Assembly: GCA_944383695.1 (NCBI GenBank)
Contig: CALWQP010000019.1
Coordinates: forward strand, 1 to 58,700
DNA: 58,700 nucleotides
Origin: an uncultured Mediterraneibacter sp.
Lineage (GTDB): Bacteria > Bacillota > Clostridia > Lachnospirales > Lachnospiraceae
Reading direction: 5' to 3'
The position numbers were made by a program, and so were the translations under genes. Under the pieces are notes generated by a model that had not been told where the DNA came from, did no database searches, and saw nothing but the letters and a program-made list of their open reading frames with translations. Positions 16,793 to 25,182 of the stretch are shown here, piece after piece. The first letter of the stretch is position 1. The number at the start of each line of letters is the position of its first letter.

Positions 16793-17794
16793 TCAGATTT
16801 TCCATGCCTCCGGCACAAAATAATCCTGAAACTTCTTCACCGCATAAGGGTCTGTCATCCCTGCAATGTAATCGCAGACAATCTGTTCCCGGCTGCTGTC
16901 TGAATTTTCTAGCGCATGTTTAAACTGCTTTGGAAGGTCTCCCGGATGTTTCATATAATAGTCAAACAGCTGCTCGATCATATGTACCGCTTTGTCTTCC
17001 TCGCCTTTTGCCTTTGGATTCAGATAAACATTTTCAAACATAAAGGCGCGGAGGTCTGCCATCGCCTTCTCCACAGCCGGAGACATGCGGATTTCAGGGC
17101 GGTCCATGCTGTTCGTCACCACATCATGGATCAGCCTGTTCAGACGCTCCTTGCATGAGCTGCCTAGCACTTCTCTTATGTCCCCCGGTATGTCGTCCTC
17201 AGTAAGTATGCCACCGCGGATCGCGTCATCCATGTCGTGATAAATATACGCAAGCTTGTCAGAAAGGCGGACCACCCAGCCCTCCAGTGTATGAGGATGT
17301 CCTGCAGTCTGGTGGTTTAAAATGCCGTCCCGCACCTCCCAGGTCAGATTCAGTCCCCTTCCGTCCTTCTCAATACAGTCCACCACCCTGAGACTCTGCT
17401 TGTGATGGGAAAAATGATACACTGTATTCAGCGCTCTCTCCCCGGCATGCCCAAAAGGCGTATGTCCCAGATCGTGCCCGAGAGCGATGGCTTCCACAAG
17501 GTCTTCATTCAGACGGAGCGCTTTTGCAATGGTTCTGGCATTCTGGGACACCTCCAGGGTATGAGTCAGTCTTGTCCGGTAGTGATCTCCTTTTGGAAGG
17601 AGAAATACCTGCGTCTTTTGTTTCAGACGGCGGAACGCCTTGCAGTGCAGGATGCGGTCCCGGTCTCTCTGAAAGACAGGCCGGATATCGCACCGCGGTT
17701 CATCCCACATCCTGCCTTTCGAATTTTTACTCAAGGTTGCATATGGACTTAAATATTCCAGTTCGCGCTCTTCAAGCTGTTTTCTGATCATCAT
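16793..17794 (-). CDS. dgt: Deoxyguanosinetriphosphate triphosphohydrolase-like protein
   Basis: This HD-superfamily hydrolase releases triphosphate from dNTPs, controlling the dNTP pool. Metal ligands are visible in RTRLTHTLEVSQ and the HD motif AIALGHDLGHTPFGHAGE; a second conserved region is LSDKLAYIYHDMDDA. The start is ATG 17794 (MMIRKQLEE), with GGAGGAGAG just upstream; the in-frame ATGs at 17839-17833 overlap the previous gene and lack a site. It sits between the polyphosphate kinase and dnaG genes. Confidence 0.93.
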   Translation of the reverse strand: MMIRKQLEERELEYLSPYATLSKNSKGRMWDEPRCDIRPVFQRDRDRILHCKAFRRLKQKTQVFLLPKGDHYRTRLTHTLEVSQNARTIAKALRLNEDLVEAIALGHDLGHTPFGHAGERALNTVYHFSHHKQSLRVVDCIEKDGRGLNLTWEVRDGILNHQTAGHPHTLEGWVVRLSDKLAYIYHDMDDAIRGGILTEDDIPGDIREVLGSSCKERLNRLIHDVVTNSMDRPEIRMSPAVEKAMADLRAFMFENVYLNPKAKGEEDKAVHMIEQLFDYYMKHPGDLPKQFKHALENSDSSREQIVCDYIAGMTDPYAVKKFQDYFVPEAWKI

Positions 17795-17835
17795 CGAATC
17801 TCTCCTCCTCTGCAGGGCATATCCTATATGCATCA

Positions 17836-19323
17836 TCACTCTTCTTTCAGCCGTGCTTCGATCGCGTCAACGACTGTCCGGAGCACTTTGACCCTGGCAT
17901 AATATTTGTCATTTCCTTCTACCACCATCCAGGGGGCATAATCTGTGGATGTGCGCATCAGCATCTCATTGACCGCGTCCTCGTACTGATCCCACTTTTC
18001 TCTGTTCCTCCAGTCCTCATCCGTAATCTTCCACTGTTTCTCCGGATTCTCCTGACGCTCCTTGAAACGTCTTTCCTGTTCGTCTTTATCAATGTGCATC
18101 CAGAATTTGATCACGATCGCTCCTGCATTATAAAGATCTCTCTCCATATCATTGATTTCTTTATAAGCCCGCTTCCACTCTTCCGTTGTGCAGAAGCCTT
18201 CTATCCGCTCTACCATGACACGTCCGTACCACGTCCTGTCAAAGATCGCCACATGTCCGTCCTTTGGCATGGCCCTCCAGAATCTCCACAGATAATGGTG
18301 TGCTTTCTCAATATCATTTGGCGATGCAGTGGGATTCACCACATATCCCCGGGCGTCCATCCGCTCTGTCAGCCTCTTGATCGCGCCGCCCTTTCCTCCT
18401 GCATCCCATCCCTCGAACCCGAGTACTACCGGTATTCTCCTGCGGTACAGCTCGCCGTGGAGCTTTTCCATCTTTTTCTGCAATTTTTCCAGCTTTTCTT
18501 TGTATTCCTCTTTTGTATAATGAAGAGACAGATCTGTCCCGGACAGGATGGATACCTGAAGCTCTTTCCCGCTCTCACCCTCTTCATGGACGGGCGACGG
18601 CTTCTCCTGACGCGCCTTTTCTATCTGCTCTGTCATTGCTTTGATCACGGTCGAATAAATCTTAAATGTGGCAAAGCGCTTATCCATAGACTCGATGATC
18701 GTCCACGGCGCATAATCCGTATCTGTCTTAAAAAGCATGTCTTCCATCATCGCCGCATACTCATCATAATGGACGTTGCGTTCTTTGTCACCCTGGGTCA
18801 CTCTCCATGCCGTTTCTTTGTTCTTCTCCAGCTTTTCGAAGCGTTTCTTCTGCTCCTTTTTGTCAATATCGAGCAGGAGTTTGATGATAAGTGTTCCGTC
18901 CTCGGAAAGCTGTTCCTCAAAGGAGTTAATAGAATGGAATGCATCTGTCAGCTCCTTGTTTTTCGTCCTCTTCTCAAACCTGTCAATCAGGACGCGCCGA
19001 TACCAGCTTCCGTCAAAAATCGCGATCCTTCCCCTTGCAGGAGTCTTTGTCCAGAACCTCCACATAAAAGGATGCATCCGTTCTTCCTCCGTCTCCTTCT
19101 TGATCGGATGCACCTCGAACCCTCTCGGATCCATACTCTGGATCAGGCGTCCGATCTGAAGCCCCTTCCCAGACGCCCCAAATCCCTCGAAGACGATCAT
19201 GATCGGGATTCCCAGCGACTTACATTCTCTCTGCAGCCGTCCCAGCTGTGCTTCGAGCTGCGGCATCTTTTCTTTATATTCTTCTTTCGATAATTTTTTT
19301 GACAGATCAACTTTTTCTAACAT
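17836..19323 (-). CDS. pap: Polyphosphate:AMP phosphotransferase (tandem PPK2)
   Basis: Two PPK2 domains are fused in 495 residues, the class II arrangement that phosphorylates AMP to ADP with polyphosphate. P-loops are FEGFGASGKGLQIGRL near residue 45 and FEGWDAGGKGGAIKRL near residue 303. Lid/catalytic motifs include FDGSWYRRVLIDR in the first domain and FDRTWYGRVMVERIEG in the second. GGAGG precedes the ATG. It is likely the first gene of a transcript leading into dgt and dnaG. Confidence 0.93.
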   Translation of the reverse strand: MLEKVDLSKKLSKEEYKEKMPQLEAQLGRLQRECKSLGIPIMIVFEGFGASGKGLQIGRLIQSMDPRGFEVHPIKKETEEERMHPFMWRFWTKTPARGRIAIFDGSWYRRVLIDRFEKRTKNKELTDAFHSINSFEEQLSEDGTLIIKLLLDIDKKEQKKRFEKLEKNKETAWRVTQGDKERNVHYDEYAAMMEDMLFKTDTDYAPWTIIESMDKRFATFKIYSTVIKAMTEQIEKARQEKPSPVHEEGESGKELQVSILSGTDLSLHYTKEEYKEKLEKLQKKMEKLHGELYRRRIPVVLGFEGWDAGGKGGAIKRLTERMDARGYVVNPTASPNDIEKAHHYLWRFWRAMPKDGHVAIFDRTWYGRVMVERIEGFCTTEEWKRAYKEINDMERDLYNAGAIVIKFWMHIDKDEQERRFKERQENPEKQWKITDEDWRNREKWDQYEDAVNEMLMRTSTDYAPWMVVEGNDKYYARVKVLRTVVDAIEARLKEE

Positions 19324-19382
19324 AAATATTCCTCCAGCTTCCTTATTCAGATATTATTGACCGCTTTTTCTAAATTATTGTA

Positions 19383-19388
19383 ATTATA
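19383..19388 (-). promoter_or_regulatory. Candidate -10 box upstream of the polyphosphate kinase gene
   Basis: TATAAT on the minus strand with an A/T-rich upstream stretch; the best -35 at 17 bp is a weak TTCTTT inside the preceding terminator. TGG precedes the -10. Confidence 0.45.
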
Positions 19389-19403
19389 CCATACAATAAA
19401 TAA

Positions 19404-19436
19404 AAAAAGAAAAAATCCACAAAAGATTCTTTCTTT
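19404..19436 (-). terminator. Intrinsic terminator of the XRE regulator
   Basis: On the minus strand a 12-bp stem (AAAGAAAGAATC with GATTTTTTCTTT, one G-U pair) with a 7-nt loop is followed by TTTTATTT, 11 bp past the stop at 19447. Confidence 0.8.
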
Positions 19437-19446
19437 TTTCATCCTG

Positions 19447-19794
19447 CTATTTATTTCCTTTCTGCTGCTCACCGAGTTGTCGCATGAGGCTGCCGATCAG
19501 TTCCTGGTTAGTCCTGTTCAGCTTCTCAAAAGCCCCAAAAAAATCCTGACCTTTTTGTATTTTTCGCTCAACTTCAATGCGGCACTCCTCCGTAACCCTC
19601 GTGTCGGATAATTTTAATATGTAATCTGCTGATACACGGAAAACTTTTGATAAATGAATCAGAATGTCCGCCGGAAGGGAGTTCATTCCATTTTCTATCC
19701 TGCTGATGGTCTGCTGGGAAACATTGATCTTTCCAGCAAGGTCTTCCTGTCTCATTCCTTTCTCATAACGCAGTTCTCTTACCCGGTTATCCAA
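19447..19794 (-). CDS. XRE-family transcriptional regulator
   Basis: A 115-residue DNA-binding protein. The helix-turn-helix covers residues ~5-58 (LRYEKGMRQEDLAGKINVSQ, then QTISRIENGMNSLPADILIHL), ending in the typical SADYILKLSD. A helical C-terminal segment of about 50 residues may be an oligomerisation region. It is transcribed away from a second XRE gene at 20042 and has its own terminator. Its targets are unknown; the divergent layout suggests cross- or autoregulation. Confidence 0.85.
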   Translation of the reverse strand: MDNRVRELRYEKGMRQEDLAGKINVSQQTISRIENGMNSLPADILIHLSKVFRVSADYILKLSDTRVTEECRIEVERKIQKGQDFFGAFEKLNRTNQELIGSLMRQLGEQQKGNK

Positions 19795-20041
19795 TGTATT
19801 TCACACCCTTTAGTATTTTGTATTTATTGTATCTTAAAGAATCGGGCGTGCTATCCGAAAGCAATGTATCGTGGCACTCATATTTGGGATATCATTTTTT
19901 GCACCATAACGGAAGAAACGCACTGTCCGCACTGTAGTACCATCTAGTCGGGTGAGGGTATACGCGTATATCGGATATTCGCTTTATGAAAGAACATATC
20001 GTGATAGAATAAGGATAATACGGAGCAGGCAGAAAATTTTT

Positions 20042-20272
20042 ATGAAAAATATGATCGGGCAAAACATTAAAAGACTGCGCAGACAGCAGGAAATAAAACA
20101 GGCTGTACTTGCCTCTGAGCTCAGCATAGGCAGGCAGACTCTGTCTGCCTACGAGCGCGGAGTCACTCTGCCTGATGTTTTTGCCCTCATTAAGATCGCT
20201 GATTATTTCGGCGTATCTCTTGATGAGCTTACAGGACGGCAGATGCTGATAATTCCTGGCGAAAAAGAATAA
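20042..20272 (+). CDS. Small XRE-family regulator
   Basis: About 76 residues, almost entirely a Cro/CI helix-turn-helix: MIGQNIKRLRRQQEIKQ, then SELSIGRQTLSAYERGVTLP, ending YFGVSLDELTGRQ. The in-frame extension back to 19952 (MRVYAYIGYSLYER) is not homologous to the fold. The start is therefore placed at ATG 20042 or 20051; no strong ribosome-binding site decides. It lies upstream of tRNA-Leu with its own separate promoter. Confidence 0.75.
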   Translation: MKNMIGQNIKRLRRQQEIKQAVLASELSIGRQTLSAYERGVTLPDVFALIKIADYFGVSLDELTGRQMLIIPGEKE

Positions 20273-20336
20273 GATGCTCCACACTTCACATATGCAGAGA
20301 AGGCGTGAAAACGCACAAAGAAAACCAAAAAAACTG

Positions 20337-20365
20337 TTGACATTTACTTTCCGGCATAGTATTAT
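20337..20365 (+). promoter_or_regulatory. Promoter of tRNA-Leu
   Basis: TTGACA (20337-20342) and TATTAT (20360-20365) with a 17-bp spacer, about 45 bp before the tRNA. Confidence 0.8.
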
Positions 20366-20411
20366 ATATCTCGTGGTCAGCGAGAGATATGGATCACAAA
20401 ACATATAAAAT

Positions 20412-20495
20412 GCGGAAGTGTCGGAACTGGCAGACGAGCAAGACTAAGGATCTTGTGACATTCGTGTCGTGTGGGTTCAAGTCCCATCTTCCGCA
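20412..20495 (+). tRNA. tRNA-Leu (AAG)
   Basis: A class II tRNA of 84 nt with a long variable arm. The acceptor GCGGAAG pairs with CTTCCGC, and the anticodon arm CAAGA-CTAAGGA-TCTTG presents AAG, read as IAG after deamination. The T loop is GTTCAAG. No CCA is encoded. Confidence 0.94.
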
Positions 20496-20503
20496 GTAAG
20501 AAA

Positions 20504-20542
20504 GCGATAAATCTTGTAAAGACAGGGTTTATCGTTATTTTT
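20504..20542 (+). terminator. Intrinsic terminator of tRNA-Leu
   Basis: CGATAAATC (20505-20513) pairs with GGTTTATCG (20526-20534), followed by TTATTTTTT. Confidence 0.75.
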
Positions 20543-20629
20543 TATGTATCGGGGCCACTGGATCCCAGGATGCAGTTTAAGATGGTCTTATGCGCCTGTT
20601 TTTGTACGAGATTTCACCGAGAACAGAAA

Positions 20630-20668
20630 AAGACGAGGGTGCTCTCTGACAGAACATCCTCGTCTCAC
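20630..20668 (-). terminator. Intrinsic terminator of trpB
   Basis: On the minus strand GACGAGG pairs with CCTCGTC around an 18-19-nt internal region, followed by TTTTTC. It lies just past the trpB stop. Confidence 0.65.
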
Positions 20669-20673
20669 AGCAT

Positions 20674-22059
20674 TTATTCCATATTTCCCGGGAATTTCGG
20701 TATCCCATCAAATCCTGTTTTCAAGTCTTCATCCGTCGGGATATAATCGCTCATCTCTCCGTTATGGAATTTCTCATATGCATACATATCAAAATATCCT
20801 GTTCCGGTGAGTCCAAAGAGAATGGTCTTCTCCTCTCCTGTCTCCCTGCACTTCATCGCTTCATCGATCGCCACCTTGATCGCATGGCTGCTCTCCGGCG
20901 CCGGAAGGATGCCTTCCACACGCGCAAACTTTTCTGCCGCCTCGAAGACAGATGTCTGCTCGACCGCACGCGCCTCCATGTATCCATCATGGTAGAGCTG
21001 TGACAATACAGAACTCATGCCATGGTAGCGGAGTCCTCCCGCATGGTTCGCTGATGGGATAAATCCGCTTCCCAGTGTATACATCTTCGCAAGCGGGCAT
21101 ACCATTCCTGTATCACAGAAATCATATGCATACACTCCTCTTGTCAGACTCGGGCAGGATGCCGGCTCTACGGCAATGAACTGATAATCCGCCTCGCCGC
21201 GGAGCTGCTCTCCCATGAACGGCGAGATCAGCCCGCCAAGATTTGATCCGCCGCCGGCACATCCGATGATAATATCCGGTTTGATGCCGTATTTGTCCAT
21301 AGCGACCTTCGTCTCAACGCCAATGATAGACTGATGCAGCAGCACTTGATTCAACACACTCCCAAGCACATATCTGTACCCTTCTGTATGAGTCGCTACC
21401 TCAACTGCCTCTGAGATGGCGCATCCAAGGCTTCCTGTCGTTCCCGGATGCTCTGCAAGGATCTTTCTGCCCACCTCTGTGGTCTCCGATGGGGACGGAG
21501 TCACGCTTGCGCCGTAAGTACGCATCACCTCGCGGCGGAATGGTTTCTGCTCATAGGAGCATTTTACCATAAATACTTTGCAGTCCAGGTCAAGGTAAGA
21601 GCATGCCATGGAAAGCGCTGTTCCCCACTGTCCTGCTCCCGTCTCTGTTGTCACGCCTTTTAAGCCCTGATCCTTTGCATAAAACGCCTGGGCGATAGCA
21701 GAATTGAGCTTATGGCTTCCGCTTGTATTGTTCCCTTCGAATTTATAGTAAATCTTTGCCGGAGTCTGAAGCTTCTCCTCTAGGCAGTATGCGCGGACAA
21801 GCGGCGACGGACGATACATCTTGTAGAAATCCCGGATCTTCTCGGGAATCTCGATATAGCGGTTATCATTGTCCAGCTCCTGCTTTACAAGTTCATCGCA
21901 GAACACAGCGCCAAGCTCCTCTGCAGTCATAGGCTCATATGTCGCCGGATTGAGGAGCGGCGCCGGCTTATTCTTCATATCCGCGCGGACATTATACCAA
22001 GTTTTCGGCATCTCACTCTCTTCAAGGTAGATTTTGTAAGGGATCTTTTTCTCGCTCAT
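20674..22059 (-). CDS. trpB: TrpB2-type tryptophan synthase beta chain
   Basis: A PLP enzyme of the TrpB2 group, 461 residues, longer than TrpB1 (~400). The PLP lysine lies in NNTSGSHKLNSAIAQAF near residue 113; the phosphate-binding GCAGGGSNLGG is near residue 268. TrpB2 proteins convert indole and serine to tryptophan without a TrpA partner, and no trpA or other trp gene is adjacent. A tryptophan T-box precedes it, supporting a role in tryptophan supply. GGAGAAG-type site before the ATG. Confidence 0.92.
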   Translation of the reverse strand: MSEKKIPYKIYLEESEMPKTWYNVRADMKNKPAPLLNPATYEPMTAEELGAVFCDELVKQELDNDNRYIEIPEKIRDFYKMYRPSPLVRAYCLEEKLQTPAKIYYKFEGNNTSGSHKLNSAIAQAFYAKDQGLKGVTTETGAGQWGTALSMACSYLDLDCKVFMVKCSYEQKPFRREVMRTYGASVTPSPSETTEVGRKILAEHPGTTGSLGCAISEAVEVATHTEGYRYVLGSVLNQVLLHQSIIGVETKVAMDKYGIKPDIIIGCAGGGSNLGGLISPFMGEQLRGEADYQFIAVEPASCPSLTRGVYAYDFCDTGMVCPLAKMYTLGSGFIPSANHAGGLRYHGMSSVLSQLYHDGYMEARAVEQTSVFEAAEKFARVEGILPAPESSHAIKVAIDEAMKCRETGEEKTILFGLTGTGYFDMYAYEKFHNGEMSDYIPTDEDLKTGFDGIPKFPGNME

Positions 22060-22107
22060 TTTTCTTCTCCTTTCTTAATTCCGGGATTTCAAGCCTGTCT
22101 GACCAAA

Positions 22108-22400
22108 CAAAAAAAGCTCTCATCCCATACAAATGAAACATTGCAGGGACAAGAGCTGATATACAAACTCCTGCGGTACCACCCGGCTTGATGTGATAAA
22201 CATCCTCTCATGCATACTGTCATATGCTCCTTTTATTAACGAAGTCTGGTCTCCGTCTCACCTACTTGCCATTAGATACACTCAGCGTTCAGCTCGCCCT
22301 CAGAAGCCCATTCACCTCACCACTTACCTGCCGCAGTCCCACCATCTACAGCTCTCTGTAAAGCAGTATCTTGAAGTTACTTGCTCTTCCTCAACGGTTT
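22108..22400 (-). promoter_or_regulatory. T-box riboswitch (tryptophan) with terminator
   Basis: The T-box core GGGTGGTACCGC reads on the minus strand at 22173-22184. The terminator stem (AGCTCTTGTCCC with GGGATGAGAGCT, then T7) is at 22108-22157. Stem I has GAGGAAGAGCAAGTAA and ACAGAGAG, and the specifier context GTGAATGGGC gives TGG (Trp). Uncharged tRNA-Trp would promote readthrough into trpB. Confidence 0.93.
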
Positions 22401-22406
22401 AAAAAG

Positions 22407-22435
22407 ACTTTACCACGGTGCAATGGGAATGTCAA
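22407..22435 (-). promoter_or_regulatory. Promoter of the trpB T-box leader
   Basis: TTGACA (22430-22435, minus strand) and TAAAGT (22407-22412) with a 17-bp spacer. The mobile element ends just beyond this promoter and leaves it intact. Confidence 0.75.
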
Positions 22436-22482
22436 CCCTATATCTTACTTCATTACAATATTTATATCCGCCTGAAAATGCC

Positions 22483-22491
22483 TATTTTGCG
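22483..22491. repeat. Candidate left attachment core
   Basis: TATTTTGCG, repeated at 29441-29449 in the same orientation, lies between the trpB promoter and the left integrase boxes. It is a short match in AT-rich DNA, so it is tentative. Confidence 0.4.
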
Positions 22492-22515
22492 CTGTTTTTT
22501 GTACTTATTTCAGGA

Positions 22516-22535
22516 TTTACTCCATTTTTACTCCA
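22516..22535. repeat. Left integrase arm-site boxes (2 copies)
   Basis: TTTACTCCA at 22516-22524 and 22527-22535, exactly 11 bp (one helical turn) apart, immediately past the int stop codon. The same box occurs three times at the other end. This is the layout of arm-type binding sites for the N-terminal domain of a tyrosine integrase. Confidence 0.65.
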
Positions 22536-22538
22536 ATT

Positions 22539-23741
22539 TTAAGCCAGAATTTTCAATTCAGCTACTTCTTCTTTTTTCCTGTTTTCTGATACATGCGTGT
22601 ACAAATCTGTTGTCATTGCCAGCGAAGAATGACCTAACAACTTCTGCACTACCTGTTGGTCTACTCCATTTTCATAACACCTTGTAGCGTATGTATGTCG
22701 CAGAGTATGACAGGTAAAGGGCTTGAAAATCTGTGGCTCTCGTTTTTCTTCTTTCGCCAGTGCGATTTCCACCACGTTGATTTTCGCTATATAGTCCTTA
22801 ATCGCTCCGTTGATATTACTGTAATAAATCGGCGAACCGTCTTCGCTGGTAAACACGAGATTCTTAAATTCCTTATGCTGTTTCCATAAAGACCGTTTCC
22901 ACATCTTCTGTTCTGTCTGCTTTATCTTCTGATTCTGTAAAATTCCATATACTTCGTCCGTCATAGGAATAACACGGTTGCTCGATTCCGTCTTCGCCGT
23001 TGTATAAAAGAATTTTGAACCCTCGACAGGACTGGAAGCCTTTGAATAATGGATTGTTTTGTTGATTGTGATTTCACGTCTTTCAAAATCACAGTCTTCC
23101 CATTTCAGCCCAAGTATCTCTCCAATCCGGCATCCTGTTGTAACAGCAAACTTCAGAACATTGATATGTATGTAAGAAGACGCAAAAGAAAAGAATTTTT
23201 CCTGTTCTTCTCTGGATAATACACGCCGTTCTGTCTTTACTTCTTTTGGCATTTCTACGCCGACACAGGGATTTTTCCGAATGTATTCGCTCAATATCGC
23301 CTTATCAAACATATCACTCAGCATAAACCGGATATTAGAAACCGTCCCGTGAGAAAGTCCGCTGTCCAACAGGTCATTCAAAAATTTCTGAACGTGATAG
23401 GTTTTTATATCCTGCAAATACATTTTTCCGATAGAATCTCTCACCCTTGCGTTATAGTAACTGTGGTTCTTATAGATTGTCGTCATTTTAACGGTTTTCT
23501 TTTTGTATAGCTCTGTCCACGTCACATACCACGCATTTAAGGTAATACTTTCTCCATTGCCGTTCAAACCATGTTCATCTTCATAAATCGCTTCACGCAG
23601 TTTTCTCTTTAATTCATTCAGTTTGAAATCGTAGAGCGTAATCCTTTTTCCTGTCCTGCTTGTAAATCTTGCGATAAATCGTCCGTCTGCTCTCTGAGAA
23701 ATCCCTTTGCCTAAGTCTCTGCCCTTTAAATCTTTACCCAT
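22539..23741 (-). CDS. int: Tyrosine recombinase / site-specific integrase (Tn916 Int-like)
   Basis: About 400 residues. The N-terminal arm-binding domain ([14 protein letters not shown], with [14 protein letters not shown]) is Tn916 Int-like, followed by a core-binding SAM-like domain and the catalytic domain with all key residues: R in [15 protein letters not shown] in [28 protein letters not shown], and Tyr in [10 protein letters not shown]. The ATG at 23741 ([11 protein letters not shown]) has AAAGGA upstream; the longer frame to 23792 is not needed. It excises and integrates the element, with xis directly upstream. Confidence 0.93.
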   Translation of the reverse strand: MGKDLKGRDLGKGISQRADGRFIARFTSRTGKRITLYDFKLNELKRKLREAIYEDEHGLNGNGESITLNAWYVTWTELYKKKTVKMTTIYKNHSYYNARVRDSIGKMYLQDIKTYHVQKFLNDLLDSGLSHGTVSNIRFMLSDMFDKAILSEYIRKNPCVGVEMPKEVKTERRVLSREEQEKFFSFASSYIHINVLKFAVTTGCRIGEILGLKWEDCDFERREITINKTIHYSKASSPVEGSKFFYTTAKTESSNRVIPMTDEVYGILQNQKIKQTEQKMWKRSLWKQHKEFKNLVFTSEDGSPIYYSNINGAIKDYIAKINVVEIALAKEEKREPQIFKPFTCHTLRHTYATRCYENGVDQQVVQKLLGHSSLAMTTDLYTHVSENRKKEEVAELKILA

Positions 23742-23822
23742 ACCGATTTTCCTTTCTTTCCGTGAAAGAAAACGGCAAAGCAAATATTTCAATTCTCATT
23801 ATATCTGCGCTCCTGTTTCTTT

Positions 23823-24023
23823 TCAAGCTCTTTTGCATTGATATTCCAGCCATTCGTCAAGACACTTTTTGTTGGCATACAGCCGGTTTCCAATGCGTAC
23901 CGTAAATTTATTCTTAGGATTGTTCAGCAATTCTCTTGCCTTTGTTTTTCCAATCCCCATATACTCACAAAATTCTGACAAATTTAATAATGCCTTATCT
24001 ATGGAATTACCCCCTTTCTCCAA
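23823..24023 (-). CDS. xis: Excisionase-type small DNA-binding protein
   Basis: A 66-residue (or slightly shorter) protein with a winged-helix/MerR-like helix: LNLSEFCEYMGIGKTKARE, then KFTVRIGNRLYANKKCLDEWL. This pattern is common to excisionases of Tn916-like elements, which steer Int toward excision. No ATG is available near the N-terminus; the start may be the TTG at 24023, overlapping the relaxase stop by 17 bp. It lies between relaxase and int, the usual position. Confidence 0.8.
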   Translation of the reverse strand: MEKGGNSIDKALLNLSEFCEYMGIGKTKARELLNNPKNKFTVRIGNRLYANKKCLDEWLEYQCKRA

Positions 24024-25089
24024 AATATCGTGCCTTTATATAATCGTCATACAGCTTTCTCTGTGTAATGTTCATTTTCCCATTTTCTATCAAATTTCCT
24101 ATATAATCTTTTTTCTCAATCTTACCCAGTTCCGAGAACAGCTTCAATGACGGAGCAACGCTTCTTTCCAGCCAATCCCACACTCTTTGCAGGCTTTTTT
24201 CCTGTGGTTGCATGGTAAGTTTTGCTTTGCCTATATCTTTCATCAGTTCCGCCCATGCGCCGTAAGTAGGATAAAGCCTTTTCCGGGTAGTCGCACAGTC
24301 TGCCGGATATTCTAAAAACCGTATCTTGCTGTTCAGCACTTCCATTGCCAGCCTTGCCACATCTTGATATTCCAATAATTCATGTACTGCACTGACCGCC
24401 ATTTCCTGCCGGAATCTGAGTTCATACCTGTTCCAGTTTTCCTCTAACTCTTTTCCATATTTTTTATTCTGTTCATATCCCTTTTCATAGAATACAAATC
24501 TCAAATTGCTTGCTGAACTCCCAATATAAAGACTCCCGCCCTTGCTTTGATAAACATCTTCTTTCAGTTCGCCTGAATCATGAAAATCCACTTCTCTCAT
24601 CTTGCCTGACAGCAGTCCCTCTTTTGTCCGCTGTATCAGTACAGGAATGCTCAGATAAGGTTTTCTGTCGTCAATCGCCAGATCAATCCTTGGAAAATTC
24701 ACATGATAACGGCTTACTCGCTTCAAAAAATCAAACCATGTTTCCTCATTCAGTTGCAGAAAATTTTCATAATTTCTGCACCCTGAACCGCTCATCAAAA
24801 TCTGAAATCCCTGATACTGTGCTTTTCCCGTAGGTTTCAGCACTTTAATGTTATCAAACACCGCTACCAGCTCATGTCCTGCAATCCCTTTCTGACAGCC
24901 AGTCACTTCCATAAGTTCTAACGGGATTCTAAGCACCTGTTCTATGACTTCCTCAAGAGGAACGTCTTTTATGGTTATCTGACACCAGTCTATCAATGCC
25001 GATAATTCCTCTTTCTGCCGTATTACTCCCCTGTTAGTATAGGGGAGTTCTGGAAGAAAATCTCCGTTTCTTTCTTCCAAACGAATCAT
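24007..25089 (-). CDS. Rep_trans/MobT-type relaxase (replication initiation factor domain)
   Basis: A 360-residue protein of the rolling-circle replication initiator family that supplies relaxases to Tn916 (Orf20) and ICEBs1 (NicK). Visible features are LIDWCQITIKDVP near residue 31, NFPRIDLAIDDRKPYL near residue 130, SLYIGSSASNLRFVFYEKGYEQ near residue 185 with the expected Tyr residues, and WNRYELRFRQEMA near residue 219. It should nick oriT and pilot the strand. The start at 25089 has AGGGGG very close; the segment coding LPYTNRGV overlaps the oriT-like hairpin, as oriT overlaps the 5' end of nicK in ICEBs1. Confidence 0.85.
   Translation of the reverse strand: MIRLEERNGDFLPELPYTNRGVIRQKEELSALIDWCQITIKDVPLEEVIEQVLRIPLELMEVTGCQKGIAGHELVAVFDNIKVLKPTGKAQYQGFQILMSGSGCRNYENFLQLNEETWFDFLKRVSRYHVNFPRIDLAIDDRKPYLSIPVLIQRTKEGLLSGKMREVDFHDSGELKEDVYQSKGGSLYIGSSASNLRFVFYEKGYEQNKKYGKELEENWNRYELRFRQEMAVSAVHELLEYQDVARLAMEVLNSKIRFLEYPADCATTRKRLYPTYGAWAELMKDIGKAKLTMQPQEKSLQRVWDWLERSVAPSLKLFSELGKIEKKDYIGNLIENGKMNITQRKLYDDYIKARYFGERG
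25025..25048 (-). other. Candidate oriT (24-bp inverted repeat)
   Basis: The 24-bp segment has perfect 7-bp arms ACTCCCC and GGGGAGT around a 10-nt loop which on the minus strand reads TATACTAACA. From memory, the ICEBs1/Tn916 oriT core has the same format: 24 bp, 7-bp C/G arms and a 10-nt loop ending CTAACA. The site lies inside the first 25 codons of the relaxase gene. Confidence 0.75.
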
Positions 25090-25102
25090 ACCCCCTTACC
25101 TT

Positions 25103-25164
25103 ACAACGGCGTTGCCGTTGTCCTGCCCCCAACCTGCCGTCTGGTACGTCAGAATGGGGACAGG
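25103..25164. repeat. Paired inverted repeats upstream of the relaxase
   Basis: ACAACGGC/GCCGTTGT (25103-25121, 3-nt loop) is perfect. CCTGCCCCCA (25122-25131) pairs with TGGGGACAGG (25155-25164) with one mismatch. They sit between the relaxase and the small gene upstream and could serve as a single-strand origin, accessory oriT structure or attenuator. Confidence 0.5.
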
Positions 25165-25182
25165 AACTTTGACCGCCTATGC

